Part shown: in pieces, positions 1 to 6,333 of the stretch | Numbering within the stretch: position 1 is the first letter of the stretch | How the letters are laid out: each line of letters begins with the position of its first letter | DNA from: Mogibacterium sp. | GTDB lineage: Bacteria > Bacillota > Clostridia > Peptostreptococcales > Anaerovoracaceae | DNA length: 8,106 bases | Assembly (NCBI GenBank): GCA_016775335.1 | Contig: JAEUGJ010000010.1 | Location: forward strand, 150,644-158,749 | Direction: 5' to 3' | Made by a program: the position numbers and the translations under genes | Notes under the pieces: model-generated | Told to the model about the DNA's origin: nothing | The model's input: only the letters and a program-made list of their open reading frames with translations | The model's database searches: none

Positions 1-96
1 AAACCGAAAACAAAGGGTTCGCGGGGAGTCGAGCGCGAACCATGCCGGCCGGCGGGCCTCCAATCTCGAAACACTCGGCCCGAGGTTCGCGCCCGG
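1..96 (+). repeat. Intergenic repeat, full 96-bp unit (copy 1)
   Basis: The unit starts AAACCGAAAA at position 1 and restarts at 97, giving a 96-bp period. Positions 1-59 match 97-155 with three mismatches (18, 20, 52). The unit is structured: GGTTCGCG at 16-23 is the exact reverse complement of CGCGAACC at 34-41 (10-nt loop), and GCGCGAACC at 33-41 is also the exact reverse complement of GGTTCGCGC at 84-92, so two mutually exclusive hairpins are possible. GGGCC 54-58 can pair with GGCCC 77-81 inside the longer one. A related copy occurs at 8017-8106 in the same orientation. The window starts at or inside the unit, so the array probably continues to the left. Function is unknown. Confidence 0.8.
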
Positions 97-155
97 AAAC
101 CGAAAACAAAGGGCTAGCGGGGAGTCGAGCGCGAACCATGCCGGCCGCCGGGCCT
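97..155 (+). repeat. Intergenic repeat, 5' part of unit (copy 2)
   Basis: This is a direct repeat of 1-59 (56 of 59 positions identical by hand alignment). Similarity stops at about 155, so the 3' arm (GGTTCGCGC) is absent, and the two changes in GGCTAGCG (112-119) break the short hairpin seen in copy 1. The stretch 114-132 (CTAGCGGGG...GAGCGC) is shared at 18 of 19 positions with the distant copy at 8035-8053. Copy 2 and copy 3 agree on CTAG where copy 1 has TTCG, which suggests CTAG is ancestral. It is followed by the hairpin at 181-211 and the terminator of the mutase gene. Confidence 0.8.
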
Positions 156-180
156 ACCATCAAGCCTGCAAGCACACCCA

Positions 181-211
181 CCTGGCCCGCCCCACTCCCA
201 AGCGGGCCAGG
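181..211. repeat. Perfect 10-bp GC-rich inverted repeat
   Basis: CCTGGCCCGC (181-190) and GCGGGCCAGG (202-211) are exact reverse complements around an 11-nt loop. There is no T-run on either side, so it is not a standard intrinsic terminator. On the minus strand it lies just beyond the mutase terminator at 222-248 and could act as a back-up stop or an mRNA 3'-end barrier. It separates the repeat units from the coding region. Confidence 0.6.
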
Positions 212-221
212 GACCACACAA

Positions 222-248
222 AAAACGCCGGGCGGCAGCCTGGCGTTT
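222..248 (-). terminator. Intrinsic terminator of the phosphohexomutase gene
   Basis: Read on the minus strand, AAACGCC pairs with GGCGTTT (plus-strand arms 242-248 and 223-229). After one mismatch the stem continues with a GGC/GCC inner stem around a 4-nt loop. The 3' arm runs into a stretch of six T (plus-strand A run 220-225 region). It lies about 40 nt beyond the stop codon of the minus-strand mutase gene, which fits transcription ending here. Confidence 0.8.
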
Positions 249-289
249 CTCCTTATCCTCTTATCTTCTTATCCTCGTTATCCGGTTAT

Positions 290-1783
290 TTATTCCAGCG
301 GACTCAGGTCGATTCCCTCGAATCCTTCCAGGTACGCTGTCAGCAGCGGAAGCACTTCTGAGATGCCCCCTTCGTGGGTGGCTTCCACGTTCAGCGGAAG
401 CACCGGATCGTGCAAGGACTTCCGCAGGAGGAACCAACCGGTGTGGCCGTTCCGATCGTAATTGACCCGGACGCCTTCGTGATTCGGTTCTTCCAGGGAG
501 AGACCGGCTGTTTTTGCAACCCAATCCGGCATGCCTTCCAGGATACCGGTGCCGATTTCCACAAAATTCTCCCGATCCAGGTTGAAGCGGATTTCCTTTG
601 CCTCCGCCGGAGAACCCAGCGCATCGATCAGGGTTTCGATATCCTTGCCTTCTTTTTTCAGCTTAGCGGCGGCCGCTACAATCAGGCAGGCCAGGTAGGC
701 GCCGTCGTCCAGGTAGTAGTTGTCGGAATAGGCGGCGTGGCCGGACGTCTCGATGGCCAGGAACGCATCCTCGCCGGCTTCTTTTAGCTGAATGGCTTTG
801 TTGATCACGTTCCGGTAGCCCCGCTTGAAGCGCAGGTGCTTGAGACCCAGCTCCTGTTCCAGGAAGGTGTGGAGCTCGTTGGAGGTGATGCTGTCGGTAA
901 CCACGGTGCCGCCCGGATGGTTCGGCGCCTCCAGGGCTGCGGCCAGCGCCACGATGGCGTTCCGGCTGATTGGCTGACCGCTTCCGGTTACCGCCGCGCT
1001 GCGGTCCACATCCGTGTCAAAAATAATTCCCAGATCCGCACCGGCTTCCTGCACCCGGGCGCAGATGGACGCCATGGCCTCCGGGTTTTCCGGATTCGGC
1101 ACGTGGTTCGGGAAGTGGCCGTCCGGCTCCAGGAACTGGCTGGAAGAAACGTCTGCTCCCAGCGGTGCCAGAACCTTCTCCGCAAAAAATCCGCCGGCGC
1201 CGTTTCCCGCATCCACGGTAATCTTCATGCCCTCCAGCTTTCCGCCCACTTTTCGGGTGATGATGGAGCGCAGGTGCGCCGCATACATATCCATCAGTTC
1301 GTTTTCCTCGCACTCGTAATGCTCCGCAATCGGGTGGATGGTGGACGCCCGCTTCAGAATCGCCTGAATGTCTGCCTTCTCCAGCCCGCCTTCTGCGGTG
1401 AAAAACTTGAATCCGTTCCGATTCCACGGTAGGTGGCTGGCGGTGATCATAATCGCTCCGTCAAACTCGTACACCGGCATCACCGTGGACATGAACATGG
1501 CCGGCGTGGATGCCAGCCCCGCATCCGTGCAGCGCGACCCCAGCATGCAGATGCCCCGCATCACGTCCTTCTTCAGATCCTCCCCGGAAAGCCGGGAATC
1601 CGTGCCGATGCAGATGTTCAGGTCATACTCGCTCTTGCCCAGCTTCAGCGCCAGCCAGTAGACGAACGCCTCTCCAATGGCAATCGCGTCGTAGCGGTCC
1701 AGGTTCACCTCTTCCCCTTCCACGCCGGGAAGGGCGATGCCCCGAATATCACTGCCGTTCTGCAAATCCATAATATTACTCAT
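290..1783 (-). CDS. Alpha-D-phosphohexomutase (phosphomannomutase/phosphoglucomutase family)
   Basis: This 497-aa protein interconverts hexose 1- and 6-phosphates, supplying sugar-1-phosphates for nucleotide-sugar and cell-envelope glycan synthesis in the cytoplasm. All four family landmarks are visible in order: the phosphoserine loop TASHLP (114-119, Ser116), the metal-binding loop DTDVDR (256-261), the sugar-binding ETSGH (345-349) and the phosphate-binding RKSLHDP (454-460). The TASHLPWNRNGFKFF form differs from the common TASHNP and resembles a subfamily I recall from plants and some bacteria (from memory). The length is normal for the superfamily and no break is seen. The ATG at 1783 has AGAGG about 7 nt upstream (on the minus strand), supporting it over the in-frame Met5. 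It is transcribed alone, divergently from the sortase, and has its own terminator at 222-248. Whether mannose or glucose phosphate is preferred cannot be told from sequence. Confidence 0.95.
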   Translation of the reverse strand: MSNIMDLQNGSDIRGIALPGVEGEEVNLDRYDAIAIGEAFVYWLALKLGKSEYDLNICIGTDSRLSGEDLKKDVMRGICMLGSRCTDAGLASTPAMFMSTVMPVYEFDGAIMITASHLPWNRNGFKFFTAEGGLEKADIQAILKRASTIHPIAEHYECEENELMDMYAAHLRSIITRKVGGKLEGMKITVDAGNGAGGFFAEKVLAPLGADVSSSQFLEPDGHFPNHVPNPENPEAMASICARVQEAGADLGIIFDTDVDRSAAVTGSGQPISRNAIVALAAALEAPNHPGGTVVTDSITSNELHTFLEQELGLKHLRFKRGYRNVINKAIQLKEAGEDAFLAIETSGHAAYSDNYYLDDGAYLACLIVAAAAKLKKEGKDIETLIDALGSPAEAKEIRFNLDRENFVEIGTGILEGMPDWVAKTAGLSLEEPNHEGVRVNYDRNGHTGWFLLRKSLHDPVLPLNVEATHEGGISEVLPLLTAYLEGFEGIDLSPLE

Positions 1784-1860
1784 TTCGATACCTCTAATTC
1801 TAATTCGGTCCCGCGACGTCGGACAACCCCGCGAAACGCCTGTATTTTTATCACAATGCT

Positions 1861-1889
1861 ATACTAACCGATTTGTGAACCAAAGTAAA
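1861..1889 (-). promoter_or_regulatory. Candidate promoter of the phosphohexomutase gene
   Basis: On the minus strand TTTACT (plus 1884-1889) and TAGTAT (plus 1861-1866) are 17 nt apart, each matching four of six consensus bases. This would give a leader of about 70 nt. It is a weak match and overlaps the upstream part of the sortase promoter, so the two divergent promoters would compete for the same DNA. The leader also contains an imperfect hairpin around GACGTC (1808-1824). Confidence 0.3.
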
Positions 1890-1890
1890 G

Positions 1891-1918
1891 TTGTAAAGCC
1901 CGGGGGTCATGGTATAAT
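1891..1918 (+). promoter_or_regulatory. Sigma-A-type promoter of the sortase gene
   Basis: TTGTAA (1891-1896) and a perfect TATAAT (1913-1918) are separated by 16 nt. The -10 box is preceded by TGG (1910-1912), an extended -10 element. The predicted start, near 1925, leaves a short leader of about 23 nt before the ATG at 1948. The region is shared with the divergent mutase gene. Confidence 0.75.
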
Positions 1919-1947
1919 AACAGGGAATCGGTTAAGAAGGAGGGTGT

Positions 1948-2868
1948 ATGAACTCGGGTAAAAATAAAAATACGGCGAATCGAACACGTCCGACTCGTCA
2001 GGAGAAGCGGGCGGCGAAGAGGGAAGCGAAGATTCGGCGGAAAGAAGCGCTTCGGAACGCGCCCCTGTCGGTGCGGATTCGGAACGGGGCGCTCAACGTG
2101 ATTACCGTTTGCCTGGTGGGAATTATTTTGGTGAGCGGGTACAAAATCGGAAAGACCATGTGGGATTATCAGGTGGCGAAATCCGCGTATACGAATATCA
2201 GCGAGAAGACTGCGAAGGTGGATCCGAAGCAGTTCACCGGGGTGCTGGATTGGAAGGCGCTGAAGAAGGTGAATCCGGATGTGCAGGGCTGGCTGTACCA
2301 GAAGGGCACCGTGATCAACTATCCGGTGGTTCAGGGAACGGACAACGACACCTACCTCCATACGCGTTTCGACAAGCAGTGGAGCGGCGGCGGCACCCTG
2401 TTCGTGGACTGCAGGATGGAGAAGGATTTTAAGGGCTTTAATTCCATTATATATGGTCATCACATGAAGGATGGCAGCATGTTCCGAAGCATTCGGGGAT
2501 ATACAAAGGAAGACGGCTATTACGACAAGCACAAAACCCTGGAGCTGGCGACGCCGCACGGGAACTATCACCTGGTGGTGTTTTCTGCTTTTATCACGAA
2601 GGCGACGGACGAGAATACCTACAAAATGACGTACGATGAGGCGGAGAAGCAGGCCTACATCGACCGGGCCTGGGAGCAATCGGAGCTGCCCATCACCCGG
2701 GATTCGGTGGACGTAACAAAGGACGACCGGCTGGTGACCCTGAGCACCTGCGCCTACGACTATGAGGAAGCCCGGTACATCGTGATGTGCAAAATGGTGC
2801 CGTGGACGAAGGCGGAAGTGCAGGCGGGCAAGGACGCCCAGAAGCAGATTGACGCGCAGAAGAAATAG
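1948..2868 (+). CDS. srtB: Class B sortase (membrane-anchored transpeptidase)
   Basis: This 306-aa cysteine transpeptidase would cleave a sorting signal in exported proteins and join them to the peptidoglycan or to pilin subunits. The N-terminus (1-45) is very basic and cytoplasmic, followed by a single hydrophobic segment (about 48-66) that places the catalytic domain outside. The class B fold is recognisable from DVQGWLYQKGTVINYPVVQ (111-129), IIYGHHMKDGSMF (167-179, catalytic His in the GHH), TLSTC (264-268, Cys268) and EARYIV (274-279, Arg276). The start is fixed by AAGGAGG at 1937-1943, 4 nt before the ATG. A promoter lies at 1891-1918 and a terminator at 2883-2911, so it is monocistronic. 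No protein in this window carries an NPQTN- or LPXTG-like C-terminal signal, so its substrate must be encoded elsewhere. Confidence 0.95.
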   Translation: MNSGKNKNTANRTRPTRQEKRAAKREAKIRRKEALRNAPLSVRIRNGALNVITVCLVGIILVSGYKIGKTMWDYQVAKSAYTNISEKTAKVDPKQFTGVLDWKALKKVNPDVQGWLYQKGTVINYPVVQGTDNDTYLHTRFDKQWSGGGTLFVDCRMEKDFKGFNSIIYGHHMKDGSMFRSIRGYTKEDGYYDKHKTLELATPHGNYHLVVFSAFITKATDENTYKMTYDEAEKQAYIDRAWEQSELPITRDSVDVTKDDRLVTLSTCAYDYEEARYIVMCKMVPWTKAEVQAGKDAQKQIDAQKK

Positions 2869-2882
2869 AAGACAGATATCGA

Positions 2883-2911
2883 AAAAGCTGCGGCCGGACG
2901 CCGCAGCTTTT
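2883..2911 (+). terminator. Intrinsic terminator of the sortase gene
   Basis: AAAAGCTGCGGC (2883-2894) pairs perfectly with GCCGCAGCTTTT (2900-2911) around a 5-nt loop. The T-run is contained in the 3' arm. It begins 14 nt after the sortase stop codon. The symmetrical A and T arms would also allow use on the opposite strand. Confidence 0.85.
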
Positions 2912-2926
2912 GTTATAGGAGAAATA

Positions 2927-2958
2927 AAACTCCCCGGAGCCGTTGCTTCGGGGAGTTT
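2927..2958. terminator. Second hairpin terminator, probably bidirectional
   Basis: AAACTCCCCGGAGC (2927-2940) pairs with GCTTCGGGGAGTTT (2945-2958) over 14 positions with one G-U pair and a 4-nt loop. On the minus strand the stem has one mismatch but its 3' arm runs into TTTTATTTC, a better T-tract. It lies between the convergent sortase and phosphoribosyltransferase genes and could stop read-through from either side. Confidence 0.7.
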
Positions 2959-2968
2959 CAGATTGAAG

Positions 2969-3006
2969 AAAACCCGCAGACTCAACTCCTGAATCTGTGG
3001 GTTTTT
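2969..3006. terminator. Third hairpin terminator, next to the phosphoribosyltransferase stop codon
   Basis: AAAACCCGCAGA (2969-2980) pairs with TCTGTGGGTTTT (2994-3005) with one G-U pair on the plus strand and a 13-nt loop, followed by a further T. On the minus strand the same stem has one A-C mismatch and ends in TTTTCTT. It starts about 9 nt beyond the stop codon of the minus-strand gene, so it is the first terminator that gene's transcript meets. Confidence 0.7.
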
Positions 3007-3014
3007 CATCTTTA

Positions 3015-3569
3015 TTATTCTTTAATGGTGCCGTCGGCGTTGAATACCGGCAGGACGTTCAGGTAGGTGATGTCGTCTCTCTTTGCCGCATCGCCTTCGG
3101 CCAAAACCGTCATTTTGCCGACGATGTTTCCGCCCACGCTGTTCACCAGTTGTTCCAGGGTTGCCAGGGATTCACCGGTGCTGATAACGTCGTCCACAAT
3201 CAGGATGCGCTTGCCGTCCATGGCCTCCCGCTCATCGTGGCCCAGGCACAGTGTCTGCACGTGATCCGTTGTGATGGAGCGAACCTCGATGGTTACCACA
3301 TCCTGCATGTACAGCTTGCTACCCTTTCTGGCAACGATGTACGGCTTGTTGCCGGCCTGGCGCGCCATCTCGTATGCAAGCGGAATTCCCTTCGACTCCG
3401 CCGTGATAATGACATCGAATTCCGGCGCCTTCTTCAGAAGCTCGGTGGCAGCGGCTCTGGTAATCTCCACATCATTGAAGAGGATAAAAGCGGCGATGTA
3501 CAGGTCATCGCTGACTTTGCAAAGCGGCAGGTTCCGGTCCAATCCGGCGATGTTCATTTTGTAATCCAT
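3015..3569 (-). CDS. Apt-like type I phosphoribosyltransferase
   Basis: This 184-aa cytoplasmic enzyme belongs to the type I phosphoribosyltransferases, which join a nucleobase to PRPP. The PRPP-binding loop is clear: ILIVDDVISTGES (122-134) with the DD pair and TG turn. DVIITAESKGIPLAYEMAR (52-70) resembles the ESRG/EARG segment of adenine phosphoribosyltransferase, followed by VARKGSKLYM (79-88). The overall plan and length fit the Apt/Xpt group, so purine salvage is the best guess, but the base specificity cannot be read; the VDDVISTGES form also occurs in orotate enzymes and PRT-domain regulators. The start ATG at 3569 is supported by AAGGAG (plus 3577-3582) with 7-nt spacing, and the promoter lies at 3621-3649. 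It is monocistronic and convergent with the sortase. Confidence 0.88.
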   Translation of the reverse strand: MDYKMNIAGLDRNLPLCKVSDDLYIAAFILFNDVEITRAAATELLKKAPEFDVIITAESKGIPLAYEMARQAGNKPYIVARKGSKLYMQDVVTIEVRSITTDHVQTLCLGHDEREAMDGKRILIVDDVISTGESLATLEQLVNSVGGNIVGKMTVLAEGDAAKRDDITYLNVLPVFNADGTIKE

Positions 3570-3620
3570 GGGTATTCTCCTTATATATGCTCAAAAAATA
3601 ATATCTTATCAAACGAACTA

Positions 3621-3649
3621 ATTATACATGGGCGGCCGGGAAGTTACAA
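3621..3649 (-). promoter_or_regulatory. Sigma-A-type promoter of the phosphoribosyltransferase gene
   Basis: On the minus strand TTGTAA (plus 3644-3649) and a perfect TATAAT (plus 3621-3626) are 17 nt apart. The predicted start near 3614 gives a leader of about 45 nt that is AT-rich and has no obvious riboswitch-sized fold. The -35 box is the same TTGTAA as in the sortase promoter. The upstream side runs directly into the GC-rich palindromic block at 3652-3701. Confidence 0.75.
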
Positions 3650-3651
3650 GG

Positions 3652-3722
3652 GGGCGGCGGGAAAAAGGGGAGCAAACCGGCCGGCCCGGCCGCCGGCCGG
3701 GATTGCCTACCGGAACACTCTG
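3652..3722 (+). repeat. Probable decayed copy of the flanking repeat, with GC-rich palindromes
   Basis: GCAAACCGGCCGGCCC (3672-3687) is identical over 16 nt to 8052-8067 inside repeat copy 3 and is preceded in both by a G-rich stretch and GAG. A later AACACTC (3714-3720) recalls the same string in copy 1 (70-76). CCCGGCC (3685-3691) pairs with GGCCGGG (3695-3701) over 7 bp with a 3-nt loop, and CCGGCCGG occurs at both 3677-3684 and 3693-3700. The 16-nt identity is direct; descent from the same repeat is inference, because the rest has diverged and low-complexity GC sequence could match by chance. Confidence 0.4.
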
Positions 3723-3865
3723 TTAATGGCGTTTTGCCGGAAACTTAAAAAACGACAAGTATAGATTTGATGAATACCGGTTTTATCCAAATTACTTTTA
3801 TCAATTGGACCTCCTGTGCCGGATATAGCACAATGGTGGGACGGATGGTAAAGATAGAATTTAAA

Positions 3866-3892
3866 GTGCCGCAGGGGCGGCACGGAAGGGGG
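3866..3892 (+). promoter_or_regulatory. Leader hairpin abutting the Shine-Dalgarno of the DUF6273 gene
   Basis: GTGCCGC (3866-3872) and GCGGCAC (3877-3883) form a perfect 7-bp stem with an AGGG tetraloop. The ribosome binding site GGAAGGGGG (3884-3892) follows with no gap, 5 nt before the ATG at 3898. The stem does not cover the ribosome binding site itself, so it is more likely to stabilise the mRNA 5' end or set ribosome access than to hide the site. Confidence 0.5.
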
Positions 3893-3897
3893 ATGCA

Positions 3898-6243
3898 ATG
3901 CAAGGAAAAAACAACACGCAGGGCAAGCGGCTGCAAAGAGGTCACTGCCTTCTGGGTGTCATTTTTATGTTATTAGTTTGGACCATGGCATTTCCGCAGA
4001 AGGCGGATGCGGCGGTTCTGGGGAAGGACATCCGGGAAGGGGATGTAATCTCCTTGGAGGCCGGAAATTGGTCGGAGAACTATGCGGTTCTGAGTCCGGA
4101 TACCACGAACATCGGAACCGATGGAACGTTTCTGATGATGGATGGTTTCAAAGAGAAAATCATGCACGATGAGACCGGGCGCTCCAATCTGTGGGCGGGC
4201 AGCACATCGCAGCAGTGGTGTACAAATTACTACCGGAAGCTACCGGATGTGATATCCTCGAGAATCATCGGGGTGAAGACCACCGATACCGAGAGCGGAA
4301 GCCAGTGGCTGGTGGTCAGCAACATCGACGGAACGAAAACGGACAAGGATAAAGTGTTTTTCCTTTCCGGAAAAGAGTATTTAGAACATACCGAAGCGGC
4401 GGATCACAGCAAAGGATACAACTGGCTGCTGCGTTCTCCGGGATCGGACTGCAGTGTTTATGCGGATTACATCGGGGTTGCTTGCAACGGATCGATTCAC
4501 AATTTTTCCATTGAGCACGTAATGGCGGCCCGGCCGGCGTTCAATATTCGCCTGCCTCACGATGTCTGCGTGAAGGCACGGACGGAAGAGGACGGCACAA
4601 CGATGTGGACGGTAGATGCGGAGGCAATGGAACACCGTCAGGATGCGGCGACATACACTTGGTCAAAGGGCGGCAAGGAATGTCTGGCAGAAGCAAAGTG
4701 TAGCCGATGCGGAGAGGCGGTTCGTGAGAGCGGCGAGGTGAAATCGCAGGTTATAAAAGAACCCAGCGAGAAGACCGACGGAATCATTCGGTATACGGCG
4801 ACATTCAAAAATAATGCTTTTACCGAACAGACCACCGAGCTTCCGCTGGCATGGGCGGATTTCAAGGATGATACGGAAGAGCCGCTGGAGCCGGAGAAGC
4901 CGGTAATCAAATCGGGCGCGGAAGTTCAGGCGGGCGATTATGTTTACATGGGCGAGAAGAATCCGAATGGATACAGCGGAATGCCATATTGGAAGGTTCT
5001 TGGCAAGGAGAAAGACGGAACGGTTTTGCTGATGTCCGAGTACCTCTGGAGAGGAAATGGAACAGAAGCGGCGACACCGTTGGCATTTAATCGGAGCCGA
5101 ACCGACGGAAACGAATGGCAGAACAGCGTAACTCAGAAATGGTGCAGAGATTTTGAGCGTTCGGTTCTGGCAAATGTGGAAGGGCTGGAAATCAAGGAGA
5201 CGACGAAATCCGACAAGCACATCCAGTCGCCGGACGATCCGCTGATTCAGTACTCGGCAAGGGAGAACATCCTCAATAAAGAAAAGGTGTATTTCCTGTC
5301 TGCCGAGGAAGTGTTGAAATACATGCCGACTCGCGGGGCGCGGGTTGCGTACATTTCCGACGGAAAGAAAACCGAAAAAGCCGACAGCTGGTGGCTCCGG
5401 TCCCCGAGATACCAGAGTGAAATCTGCAGCGGCAGAGTGTCCAGCGACGGCAAAATGCTGAAGCATTACGTGGACGAGCTCAGTGCGGCAAGACCGGTAT
5501 TTCGGGCGAATATTGACAAGATGAATTTTGAAGTGCAAGGCACCAAGGACGACCACTCGGTCCTGGCGGCGGAAAACTCCGGAATGGAACACTCCTTCGA
5601 GAATGCGAAATATGAGTGGTCTTCGGACATGAAGCAGTGTCATGCCGGCGGCGTGTGCACCACTTGCGGGGCGAAGGCAGAGGCGGATGCGGAAGTGACG
5701 TCACGCCTGACGGAAAACGGCACGAAGTATATTGCAAGATTCCGGAATCCGAACTTCAAAACTCAGGTGAAAGTGATTGCTGAGGAGAAGCCGGCGGACA
5801 AAGGCCTGAAGACCGGCGGAAAGTATACGGTAAGCGGCGCAGTTTACAAGGTAAGCTCGGCGAAGAGTCGCACCGTAATTCTGGTAAAAGCAAAGAACAC
5901 CAAGTCCGTCAGCGTTCCGGCGACCGTAAAGATTTCCGGCAAGAGCTGCAAGGTCATTCAGGTTGCGGCCAAATCCCTTACCGGAAGCAAGATTCGCAAG
6001 GTGACTGTGGGCAAGAACGTGAAGAAATTGGAAAAAAATTCCTTTGCGAAATCCAAGGCGACCGCCGTGGTCCTTCAGACGAAGCTTTTGAAGAAGTCCA
6101 CCGTAAAAGGATGTTTCAAATCCTCCAAGGTGAAGACCGTTCAGGTAAAGGTGGGCAGCAAGAAGCAGAACAAGAAGATGGTGAAAAGCTATAAGAAAGC
6201 GTTCACCAAGAAGAACTGCGGAAAGAAAGTGAAAGTGCGCTAA
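3898..6243 (+). CDS. Secreted protein with two DUF6273-like domains and a lysine-rich C-terminal domain
   Basis: This 781-aa exported protein is of unknown function. A signal peptide is visible (basic RLQR 11-14, hydrophobic 18-32, probable cleavage after ADA at 36-38). Two DUF6273-like domains follow, about 47-220 and 345-540, recognised by KVFFLS (152-157) and KVYFLS (463-468), WLLRSPG (176-182) and WWLRSP (498-503), and ARPAFNI (211-217) and ARPVF (531-535). Each is followed by a small module beginning Y-x-W and carrying C-x5-C-x2-C-G (Cys262/268/271 and Cys581/587/590). The C-terminal domain (636-781) is very rich in Lys and resembles BspA-type leucine-rich-repeat ends (VPATVKISGKSCKV, IRKVTVGKNVKKL). 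There is no sorting signal or C-terminal membrane segment. The start at 3898 has GGAAGGGGG 5 nt upstream. It is followed after 90 nt by a paralogue and may be co-transcribed with it. Confidence 0.88.
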   Translation: MQGKNNTQGKRLQRGHCLLGVIFMLLVWTMAFPQKADAAVLGKDIREGDVISLEAGNWSENYAVLSPDTTNIGTDGTFLMMDGFKEKIMHDETGRSNLWAGSTSQQWCTNYYRKLPDVISSRIIGVKTTDTESGSQWLVVSNIDGTKTDKDKVFFLSGKEYLEHTEAADHSKGYNWLLRSPGSDCSVYADYIGVACNGSIHNFSIEHVMAARPAFNIRLPHDVCVKARTEEDGTTMWTVDAEAMEHRQDAATYTWSKGGKECLAEAKCSRCGEAVRESGEVKSQVIKEPSEKTDGIIRYTATFKNNAFTEQTTELPLAWADFKDDTEEPLEPEKPVIKSGAEVQAGDYVYMGEKNPNGYSGMPYWKVLGKEKDGTVLLMSEYLWRGNGTEAATPLAFNRSRTDGNEWQNSVTQKWCRDFERSVLANVEGLEIKETTKSDKHIQSPDDPLIQYSARENILNKEKVYFLSAEEVLKYMPTRGARVAYISDGKKTEKADSWWLRSPRYQSEICSGRVSSDGKMLKHYVDELSAARPVFRANIDKMNFEVQGTKDDHSVLAAENSGMEHSFENAKYEWSSDMKQCHAGGVCTTCGAKAEADAEVTSRLTENGTKYIARFRNPNFKTQVKVIAEEKPADKGLKTGGKYTVSGAVYKVSSAKSRTVILVKAKNTKSVSVPATVKISGKSCKVIQVAAKSLTGSKIRKVTVGKNVKKLEKNSFAKSKATAVVLQTKLLKKSTVKGCFKSSKVKTVQVKVGSKKQNKKMVKSYKKAFTKKNCGKKVKVR
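5803..6240 (+). repeat. C-terminal module, copy A of a 438-bp direct repeat
   Basis: This coding segment is repeated without gaps at 7339-7776 (constant offset 1536). Exact shared runs include 41 nt at 5902-5942 and 38 nt at 6115-6152. The high identity, including at synonymous sites, points to recent duplication or gene conversion, while the upstream parts of the two genes have diverged strongly. Confidence 0.9.
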
Positions 6244-6255
6244 GCGTGCGCTGAG

Positions 6256-6306
6256 ATATCAATCCCGCGGCAAGTCGGTGCGGGCTGCGATATACGATGT
6301 TGTTTT
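6256..6306 (+). terminator. Weak hairpin plus T-run between the two DUF6273 genes
   Basis: ATATC (6256-6260) pairs with GATAT (6289-6293), and inside it CCCGC (6264-6268) pairs with GCGGG (6280-6284), leaving small internal loops. A TTTTT run follows at 6302-6306, 8 nt after the stem. This is weaker than the other terminators here and would allow partial read-through into the next gene. No convincing promoter lies between 6243 and 6334, so the downstream gene probably depends on such read-through. Confidence 0.35.
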
Positions 6307-6333
6307 TACAATAGGAAATGAAAGGAAAATAGG

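Larger units (their letters stand above)
3570..3897. other. Divergent intergenic region, 328 bp
   Basis: The region holds the phosphoribosyltransferase ribosome binding site and promoter on its left, a GC-rich palindromic block (3652-3722), then AT-rich DNA and the leader of the DUF6273 gene. No strong promoter is visible for the rightward gene. Weak candidates are TAGAAT at 3855-3860 with a poor -35, and TTGGAC (3805-3810) with CACAAT (3829-3834) 18 nt apart. If TAGAAT is used, transcription would start near 3866, exactly at the base of the hairpin 3866-3883. No small gene with a ribosome binding site was found. Confidence 0.6.

Noticed and set aside
1..155. CRISPR array
   Set aside because: Only two tandem units are present, with a 96-bp period and similarity spread across the unit. 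There are no short repeats with variable spacers and no cas genes.
42..461. A 139-codon plus-strand open frame running from the repeats into the mutase gene
   Set aside because: The repeated peptide comes only from the DNA repeat. There is no ribosome binding site, and the 3' half is antisense to the mutase.
1864..3009. A 381-codon minus-strand open frame opposite the sortase
   Set aside because: It overlaps the sortase, its promoter and two of its terminators. The translation is His/Arg/Leu-rich with no recognisable domain, so it is a composition shadow.
3583..3614. Purine riboswitch in the phosphoribosyltransferase leader
   Set aside because: The predicted leader is only about 45 nt, AT-rich, and lacks the conserved paired arms and loops of the purine aptamer.
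4663..5643. A 326-codon minus-strand open frame opposite the first DUF6273 gene
   Set aside because: No ribosome binding site and no domain; it is the antisense of well-supported coding sequence.
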